Shown here piece after piece: positions 56,872 through 64,000 of a stretch of 64,000 bases of DNA. This stretch comes from Marvania coccoides. Taxonomy: Eukaryota > Chlorophyta > Trebouxiophyceae > Chlorellales > Chlorellaceae. The position numbers and the translations under genes were made by a program. The stretch covers positions 620,001 to 684,000 of the forward strand of contig OY978109.1 of assembly GCA_963854735.1 (NCBI GenBank), written 5' to 3'. Every line of letters begins with the position of its first letter. The stretch's first letter is position 1. A model generated the notes under the pieces. It made no database searches. It saw only the letters and a list, made by a program, of their open reading frames with translations, and was not told the origin of the DNA.

Positions 56872-57917
56872 TTATGAATCCTGCCAGCACTGCAGGGCTG
56901 GGCTCATGAGCCTGTCCAAAGCACGCGGGCTGGGCGTTATCTCTTCCGACAGCACGGCAGTCGTTGCCGCAATGGCGGTGGGAGTTTCATGCAGCAGCTC
57001 GCTGGGGAACGCTGCAGGCTGCCATTGGCTGAAAGCCGAGGGAGACTGCACAGTGCCAGATTGTATGTGCATATAGTTACGATTTCTATTTAATTTGTGT
57101 AAAAATGACTCAGTTTGCTTCCCTCAAAAGCCCTATCAAAACGCAATGTATCTTTATGTATTTTTACCTGGATGAGCGTCTCGGGGTAGAAGTGCGAGCC
57201 CCTGGGCGACCCCACCTTGCCTCGAGCGGAGGCGATTTGAGGCGGAAAGGAAGACAACCGGGGCAGCATGGTGGAGTCAAACAGCGAGATGTTGCTGCCG
57301 CCCCGGGGAGTGGTGATCGGCGCAAAGGGAGTGAACACCGGAAAATTTCCTTCCTCCGCATCTACCCTTGCGATGGCGATCGCGGTTGCAGCGGGGTTGG
57401 CCTGGAAGGGGGAGGGCGTGGGTTTGGTGGCCCAGCGCGGGGGAGGGACAGCGATGGGAGGCAGGTTTTGGGGGACAGACGGCGATGGAGAAGAAAGTAC
57501 AGCTTTGTGAGCTTCTGCTTGATCGGATGTGTGCTGCGGCGGCGCGCCCCCAAAGGTGGGAGAGGGGGGAGAGGTGGGAGAGGGGGGCTGGCAGGAGGCG
57601 TGCAGCTGGGCCTTGAGAAGGCCAATTTCTTCAGTTTTCCTCTTGAGGGCGGCATTGAGCTTGGCGTTTTCCGCGGTGAGCTCCTTGACCTGCGCCGCCA
57701 GATGGGCGGCCGTCTTTTGGCGCTCGCGGCTGGCCTGCTTGCTGGAGCGGTTCCTCAACCTGCGTTCGATTTTTTGTTTTTCATTCACTGAGATGTTTGC
57801 AAGTTCGTCTTGGTTCGGCAGCGGAAAGGGCTTGCGGCCTCGCTTCTTCGGGCGGGCATCTTCCTCGTCAAAATAGTCCATGGAGTCGACCAACTCGTTT
57901 TTCATGGCATGGAACAA
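56872..57917 (-). CDS. bZIP transcription factor
   Basis: Lower-strand exons 57917-57168 and 57045-56872 give 307 aa. After an acidic start with RPKKRGRKPF (AT-hook or NLS-like), the basic region reads ERRLRNRSSKQASRERQ (the N-x7-R pattern of DNA-contacting residues is intact). It leads into a leucine-type zipper (VKELTAENAKLNAALKRKTE, then IGLLKAQL). The rest is Pro/Ser/Ala-rich with no further domain, as in many activation regions. It should dimerise and bind ACGT-type sites in the nucleus. The second exon (SPSAFSQWQPAAF to the stop) was found from the in-phase acceptor. It lies head to head with VPS51. Confidence 0.9.
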
Positions 57918-58046
57918 AAGGGATTTTGAAATCAGGTAATAAAAAATAAAAGTTGCCAGCTATGGCAATTTCCCCCCCCCCCCCAATTATATGGGCTGCC
58001 TAACTGATTATTATAAAATGAGTTGCGGCCGAAATCTCGTTTACAA

Positions 58047-58081
<35 letters not shown>

Positions 58082-58319
58082 AATCTCGTATATATTTTTT
58101 GGAAGTTTGCTGGCTTCCTTTTAGCTTCCTTTGGAAAACAAGGCATTTATTACAGCATTCCTTCCTCTACACGTTTATTTAAATTGATTCAATAATGTTC
58201 ATTGGAGGATTTCGCAACTGGAGGATGACCTGCTTCCTTTCAAGTGACCGATACATTTTGAATTAATTCGAGTTTTTTGTAAAATTTTTAGAAAAAATAG
58301 TCGCTCCGCATAGTTGAAA
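57918..58319. promoter_or_regulatory. Head-to-head spacer (bZIP / VPS51) with (AT)n
   Basis: 402 bp between divergent starts. Contains a C run (57973-57984) and an (AT)n tract at 58048-58080. Confidence 0.45.
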
Positions 58320-61101
58320 ATGGAGAAACCATCCACTGAAAAGGCTATGAAAGTGAGAAGCCTGCTTGCGAGCTACTACGATGCTGGTGAAGATGAATAT
58401 AACAACCCCACGCCTGGTGGAGGATCCTATTTGAGCCCTGCTCGGTAAGGATCACCTTGCAACAACACCGGTTACCATGATCAATGCGCCATTCACCCTC
58501 TTTTCATTCCCTAAACACTCGAGTTGATCAATTTCTACGCAGGAGCGTTTCTAGCACCCCTGCCTCCTCCTCGGCGCGGTCCACCATCGAGAACGACCCC
58601 TCCCGCTCCCTGGCAGCTATCGACTCCACCTACTTCGATCCAGACGCTTACCTTCGCCGCCTCGTCCGGGACACTCGCCTCGGCTCACTAGTGGAGCACC
58701 ACCGCTTGATTGCGGCTGAAGTGGCTTCCCTGGACTCTGACATGCAAACCCTGGTGTACGAGAACTACAACAAGTTCATCGGAGCAACGGATATCATTAG
58801 AACGATGGATGGAGCCATGGAGGGGTTGGGCGGGCGCCTCTCCAAGCTAGAAGGCTTGATAGGAGGGGCAGTGGAGAGGAGCGAGGCTGTGAACGGCACC
58901 CTGGAGCAGCGGCAGGCGGTGATCATGGAGCTGAAGCACACGCGGGAGCTGCTGCAGAAGCTGCAGGTGGTGCTGGAGCTGCCTCGGAAGCTGAGAGCAG
59001 CGTTGGCCCAAGGCGCGTTTGACGTCGCTGCAGAGTCGTACGCGCAGGTGGCGCCGCTGCTGAAGCGGCACGGGCAGCGCAAGGCGCTGCGCAAGGTGGG
59101 GGCGGAGGTGGAGGCCTGCAGGACGGAGCTCGCTGCGAAATTGAGGGCGCAGTTGCTGGCACGGCCTGATGACGCAGCGGAAACCATTCAACTCATCGCC
59201 AAGCTGGGGGAACCCACCGCCAGCCTCATCCAAGACTTCCTGGGGTGTCAGCGGCGGCGGCTGCACGCCGCATTTGCAGCGGGCGAGGCTTTTTTGGCGC
59301 AGGCTGGCGGCAGCGGAGAGGGCCTGCAAGCAGCGGTGGCGGCGATAAACGAAAGCTTCCTCGCGGAGCTCATTCGCACCGCAGATCTCTTCAGCCAGTT
59401 GTTTGATGCCTCGGTGCGGCCTCAGCTTGTCACAGAAGCGCGCGAATGGTTCTTAAAGTACGTTGTTGCTGTTCGCTGCGCTGTTGAGGCTACAGCGGGC
59501 GGTATAACCTCAGCAGCGGTGGGTTTGGACGCGGCAGGCAACGCCGTCAATACCAGCCCCAACGCTGAGATTTCGAGCGACTGGGGCGCCACAGAGCTCG
59601 CTCAAACGCTGCAAGTTTTGAGCTCCGACCTGCCGCTCCTGCAAGATTCCCTTCCCGAGCTCTCCCCGCGCGACAAAGCCACGGAGCTGGTGCAGAACGC
59701 GGTGAAGCACCACGTGGCGGTATCGTTTGCCGCGTTGGAAGCGCGGCTAGCGGTGCAGCTGGCTGAAGTTCGAATGGCGGTGGCGGGATGCATCGGCGAC
59801 GACGCAGAGGCCCGCCGGCGGGCCAGCCGGGCCATCACGGAGCTGCCTGGGTTCGCGGTGCGGGGGATGCAGCGTGCCGTGGGCGGCATTGCGCAGTGGG
59901 GGGTCCACAGATGGGCGCTAGAGGACTGGCGCGATGGTTTCACCGCTCTCGTGCAGGGACAAGCGGCGGAGTGGATGCACTCCATCCCGCGGCGCTGCCA
60001 AGCAGCTGCAGGACTCCCCCCGTCGAAAGACAGCAGCAGCGGCTCTTTGTCGTCGTTTTCTCCCAGTAAAACCACAAAATCAGCTATGGGCGGCGTTGCG
60101 CCGGTGTTTCTGCTGGCGCTGTCCGCCGTGTGCAGCTCGGTGGAGCTGCGGCTGGCGCCCACGGCGGAGACACTGCTGCGGCAGACGCTGGGGACCAGCA
60201 ACGGCGGCAGCAGCACAGCGTGGTCAACAGGGCCGAAACAGGCAGCGTCTGTCGCTGCAGACAAGCTGCTGAAAGCCTACACCGCGGCTTTGAGCGCCGA
60301 TCTGCAGGATTTGATGCGGGCGGCGGTGGAAGCTACTGCATGGGGAAGCCACGCGGAACTTAGGACCCCTCGGCCGGTTTGCATGGAGCTCATAGACCGG
60401 CTAGCTTGCATGGACGCAGATTTGGCGGCCATTGAGAACGAGGCGCAGGCTGGGACGGCTCCCTCTGGCGCCCTGGACTCGCACCACCGCAGGCAAAGCA
60501 CGGGAGGCAGCTTTTCCTCGCTGGAGAGCGCAGCGGCCGCAGCGGCGTCGATCCTCATGGCGCCGCCATCGGGGGTAGCCTGGGGGTCGCGCGCGGATGT
60601 GGTGGCTGCTGTGGCGTCGGCCGCGCTGCAGGCTGAAGCGGAGGCGCTGCGGCAGCACACCCTCTCAAGAACCGCCTTTCAGCAAGTAGGTTTTATTCAG
60701 TAGCTGTTGCTACATATATAAATTATTAGTTTGTTAATTGTTTTTTATTCTCTCTCTTTTTCCATTTTTGATTCTGTTCAATGCTTTGTCATTTTGCCTT
60801 TTTGCTTTTGTTCACTTTATATGCCTCCCTCCTTGCTATGCCTCTCTAAACATTCTTTCTTCCCTTCGTTTCTTCCCAGGTGCAACTGGATTGCCACTTT
60901 CTGCGGTCTGCGCTGCAGCGCTTGGTGGAAAGCACGTCTGCCGGGCGGTCTGCCCTGGCTGCAATCGACGAAGTGCTGGTGGTGTCAGCTGAGCGGTGCG
61001 GGGAACCAGTGATGCTGGAGCCCATGGCGCTGGATAGAATGGTGGCAGCTGCGACGGCGGGATGGGGACAGTTCAACCGACCGACGAGCCGCCCATTTTG
61101 A
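58320..61101 (+). CDS. VPS51: VPS51 tethering-complex subunit (GARP/EARP)
   Basis: Exons 58320-58444, 58543-60685 and 60880-61101 give 829 aa. The N-terminal signature is strong: LLASYYDAGEDEY, IDSTYFDPDAYLRRLVRDT and DSDMQTLVYENYNKFIGATD followed by IIRTM. Helical bundles follow through the long second exon. The end (AIDEVLVVSAERCGEPVMLE) matches the family's C-terminus. VPS51 links VPS52-53-54 in GARP (or EARP with VPS50) and binds a SNARE through its N-terminus to tether endosome-derived vesicles at the trans-Golgi. The acceptor of exon 2 restores the ...LSPAR|SVSST... junction; full family length. Confidence 0.93.
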
Positions 61102-61231
61102 CAAGTTTTGAATTATTAAAGGCAGATTGGAATGTAAATGGCAAAAAAATCAATTCATTCTTTAGTTGCAGTATTAATTCATGTAAAGAATATTTCATGC
61201 ATCAAATCTGCAAAACAAATTATATGTTTTT

Positions 61232-61302
61232 TTCCTAAGCCCGATATACTCCGAGGATAATTAAGCTCGTCTAATTTCCCAACGGAAATAAGATTTAAGA
61301 GT
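61232..61302 (-). repeat. Dispersed repeat copy (partial)
   Basis: CCCGATATACTCCGAGGATA, ATTAAGCTCGTCTAATTTCC and GAAATAAGATTTAAGAG cover the conserved end plus part of the internal block of the family. Confidence 0.65.
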
Positions 61303-61373
61303 TATGTTTTTGAACTAAATCTTCATTATTCATTTTTCCTCTCGAGAAAAGGCCTGCGTATTCATTTCATGTT

Positions 61374-62167
61374 TTAGTACTGGCGGCCGCCGCTAGCCAT
61401 GAGCCGCAGGGCCTTGAATGCATCCCACTGGTACTTTGGCTTCCAGCTATCCACCTTACAGTAAATTTGGCGCGTCGTCTCAGCGCCAGCCGCGACCTTG
61501 AGCGTCGAAGTGTACTCCAAAACGCTGCCACCGTCCACCAACTTCAGCTCCTCGTCCAGCCGTCCTGCAAATCAACGTGAATAGCCCGGGTTTCAAAACA
61601 AATAAATTTACGAAAGGCAAAAAGTAGGTCGGCTTGTATCTCTCTCTAGTTACCTGCATTCGGAGCCCCCCACGTGGATCGCATCTTCAGCACTCCCTCG
61701 GCGTCCACTTTTGCCACCGCCTCCTGCCCCCCTCCTCGCAGGTCTCGCCGAGGGATGGACACGACATTTTTCAGGCTATATTTCTCGTCAATCTGAAAGA
61801 AAGGAACGACAGTGAGGAAACGGAGGGTGGCCCAGTCTCCATTGCACTCGATTTCGACGCCTTCGATGAGCTGCACAGCTGTGAGGCGCTGCAGCTTGCC
61901 CAGTTCCAGGAGCGACAGCATTCGGTCGTAGCTGGCCATGTCTGATTTGTCTACGTCACGAACAAAGATGCCTGAGGGTGGCAGCGGAGAGGACGAGGAA
62001 GGAGAGGGATGGGCGGAGGCAGCAGCGGCGACTGAGAGTCGTGAGAAGGGAGGAGAAGAAGAGGTGGCCGTAGCTGCGGGGGTCGGATGCAGCGGCGAAT
62101 GGCATGCGTGTATTTGAGGCCGGGCAGCGTGGGGCACAGTGTGTGGCTGATTAGTATTTTTCAACAT
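61374..62167 (-). CDS. Hypothetical plastid-type protein (234 aa)
   Basis: Lower-strand exons 62167-61654 and 61564-61374 join in phase. The first 65 residues are Ser/Pro/Ala-rich with few acids, like a plastid transit peptide. The body is compact and conserved in feel: MASYDRMLSLLELGKLQRLT, EIECNGDWATLRFLTVVPFF, YSLKNVVSIPRRDLRGG, STWGAPNAGRLDEELKLVDG, then strand-rich sequence to MASGGRQY. It reads like a small beta-rich, lipocalin-like or plastid-lumen protein, but no family is assigned. Confidence 0.72.
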
Positions 62168-62905
62168 GTTTGACCGTGCGTGTTGTTCGCGTCTGTGTGC
62201 TCAGGAGCTTAATCAACCGTTGTCTTTAATCAAGTTAGCTTCTTAATAAACAATCCAAGGCTGTTCCACACGCAAGAGGGACTCCCCTGTTCCGGGAAGA
62301 AAAATGAGAGCCACCTTCAAAGTGGCAAATTTGCAACCGGTTCGATGACGGAACGAGTCCAAGGACGACATCTTTATGCTGTGAGCTCTATAGCCATGTA
62401 AAATCATGTTGAAAATCACACCGACCAGACGTCGTTCCGTAGTTTGGAAGCATGCTTGCAAAGGCCAGTTCAACTGGAAATTGTGTGTCCACCCATCACT
62501 GTATAACCCCCCCTCCCTTTGTGACCATCCTGCTGTTGCTCAAGATAAAGAAGGCCGCGCGGCGCGTATTAACGTGCTGGGATATGCTATGATTAGACCG
62601 TCTTGCCTCTTTCGTTCTTGCTCGTTTTCTCATCGGCCTAGTAGTTTTTTTGTCCCTTGTAAATATACACATATACTAATTATATTCGTTGAAGGCTGCA
62701 CGTCGGAGTTCCACTCGAACAAGTATTGCGTCTTCGAAGTCGATTTCGCTACTTAAGTCCCCTATTTCCATTATTCTTCATTTTCTAAGACATAGGTGCA
62801 TTTAATGCACATTTAGCTAGCTTACTTATCTCGAACTCGCCATATTCGGCGGCATTGATTCATATAAATTTCTGTACTGCTGCCTTCGAACCGAGCGATT
62901 TGGCG
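62168..62905. other. Head-to-head spacer (hypothetical / RRM gene)
   Basis: 738 bp between divergent starts. An open frame at 62406-62756 is not protein-like. No repeat of the dispersed family is seen. Confidence 0.4.
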
Positions 62906-64000
62906 ATGGAACCCAGTTCTCCCCCCACGGCAACAATGGATGGGGGTTATGACAGCCGCCAAGCGTCCGGCATGGCGGAAAGCAGCGTCCTTCCACTGGA
63001 CATGACTGCAGCATTTGGTGTGGCACCCAGCACCAGCAGCGACGGCGCCTCTGGCAACACCCAGCACCCAAACATTTTTGTTAGGGGACTTCCACTGGCG
63101 TGGAGCGAGTCGGAGATTACGGCTGTGTTCAACCAATTTGGCAACCTCTCAACCATAAGGCTCGTCCGGCACAGCGTCACCAAGCAGTCACTTGGGTAAG
63201 CCTGGCGCCCCTCTATTCCCCAATCATTTTTTCGTTCTCACCGCGGCATTGCACCCCCCAAACCGTCCATTTTTTTTCCCTTGCATTTTACCCTTACGGT
63301 CCCGCTCCTGTGTGCTGCAGATACGGATTCGTTCGGTACCAGGAAATCTCGGAGGCGCAGGCAGCTATCTCCGCGCTGGATGGGACCAGCGTCCTGGGCC
63401 ACACGCTGCAGGTCAAGTTTGCAGACGCAGATGCTGGCCCCCCCTCCACTGGGGCAGCCTCTGGGCTCACACCCTCAGACAGCTGCTACGTGAAGCACCT
63501 CCCAGCGACCTACGGGGTGCGTTTCTTGACATCGGGGCGTCAAACAGACTTGCGACCCCATGTATTGCTCTTTTCCCCATCGTATCGCCTGCTTGCAACT
63601 AAGCAACTAACCATTGTTGTTTTCTTCCTCCTTGCCCTCCTCTACAGGTCACCGACGCGCAGCAGCTGTTCGAGGCTCACGGTGCCGTGCTGGACGTTAA
63701 GCTGTTCCCCTGTTTGGACCAGTTTAGGGGGGCCAGCGCCTTGGTGCGAATGGCGTCCATCGAGGCGGCAGAACGCGCGATTGCGGCGCTCAACAACTCC
63801 ACCCCTCCCGGAGCCATGCAGTCGTTGATCGTGCGGTACGCAGAGTCCCCCACGGAGAAGGCAGCGCGGATGACGCGGCGGGAGCGGCAGCAGCTGCTGC
63901 AGCGCAACGCCGACGTGGCTGCAGGGCTGGGCACGATGGACCAGGTGCAGCTGCAGCAGGCGATGGCCGCGCTGGGGCTGGCAGCGCCCAACGGCGCCGT
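62906..64000 (+). CDS. Two-RRM RNA-binding protein, CELF/Bruno-like (3' end outside window)
   Basis: Exons 62906-63195, 63321-63516 and 63648 onward; the frame is open to the window end. Start MEPSSPPTATMDGGYDS. RRM1 has RNP2 IFVRGLPLAW and RNP1 YGFVRYQEISEAQAAISALD (completed by the splice). RRM2 has CYVKHLPATYGVTDAQQLF and GASALVRMASIEAAERAIAA. After RRM2 comes a helical Arg/Gln-rich stretch (RMTRRERQQLLQRNADVAAG). Paired RRMs with this spacing occur in CELF, ELAV and related mRNA regulators; the family assignment within RRM proteins is loose. Intron placement inside RNP1 is supported by phase and motif. Confidence 0.85.

Noticed and set aside
62406..62756. Open frame between the plastid-type hypothetical and the RRM gene
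   Set aside because: No family features and lies where both promoters are expected.

Overview
This is a nuclear genome segment from an intron-rich eukaryote. Coding exons are GC-rich, and introns and spacers are AT/T-rich. About 28 protein genes lie on both strands at a spacing of roughly 2 kb. Gene content points to a plastid-bearing, plant-like organism, most probably a green alga or another photosynthetic protist: a CBSX-type tandem-CBS protein with a transit-peptide-like leader, a PIN-LIKES-type carrier, a DUF1995 protein, a plant-style bZIP factor and a DPBB secreted protein. I cannot name the species. No rRNA, tRNA, CRISPR or prokaryotic features were seen. Layout: 1-600 ankyrin pseudogene; 0.9-3.1 kb ER-type UDP-glycosyltransferase; 4.9-5.8 kb GNAT acetyltransferase; 6.5-8.1 kb MYND-finger protein; 8.9-10.1 kb secreted triple-saposin protein; 10.4-11.1 kb NFKBIL1-like protein; 11.5-12.3 kb DPBB/expansin-like protein; 13.1-15.4 kb GDA1/CD39 nucleotidase; 15.9-19.3 kb FYR plus U-box fusion; 19.7-20.3 kb ribosomal protein eS10; 20.9-22.8 kb PPAN/SSF ribosome-biogenesis protein; 23.3-26 kb coiled-coil fragment and PIN-LIKES carrier; 26.6-29 kb DUF1995 fusion; 29.7-30.8 kb ankyrin protein; 31.6-32 kb small conserved-looking protein; 32.5-38.8 kb two tandem receptor kinases; 39-40.6 kb remnants and a microprotein; 40.7-41.8 kb helical protein; 42.8-43.2 kb BolA; 43.5-44.7 kb CBSX; 45.5-47.8 kb amino-acid permease; 48.2-50 kb DEDD exonuclease; 50.3-52.3 kb cystinosin homologue; 52.6-54.7 kb COG0523 zinc metallochaperone; 55-56.5 kb DXO/RAI1; 56.9-57.9 kb bZIP; 58.3-61.1 kb VPS51; 61.4-62.2 kb plastid-type hypothetical; 62.9-64 kb two-RRM RNA-binding protein running off the end. 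The standout is the tandem pair at 32.5-38.8 kb. Each gene encodes a signal peptide, an RNase T2-fold ectodomain that has lost its catalytic histidine motifs, a proline/serine stalk, one transmembrane helix and a TKL-type protein kinase. This amounts to a pseudo-RNase receptor kinase, an architecture I do not know from the literature. Exon phases close perfectly over 803 and 785 codons, which makes an assembly or annotation artefact unlikely. Two genome-wide features also emerge. First, GC-AG introns are far more frequent than usual (nine of roughly 65 inferred). Second, a short dispersed repeat family occurs in spacers and introns, including two introns of one receptor kinase. Several genes sit head to head over spacers of about 0.3-0.5 kb, which probably act as shared promoter regions.
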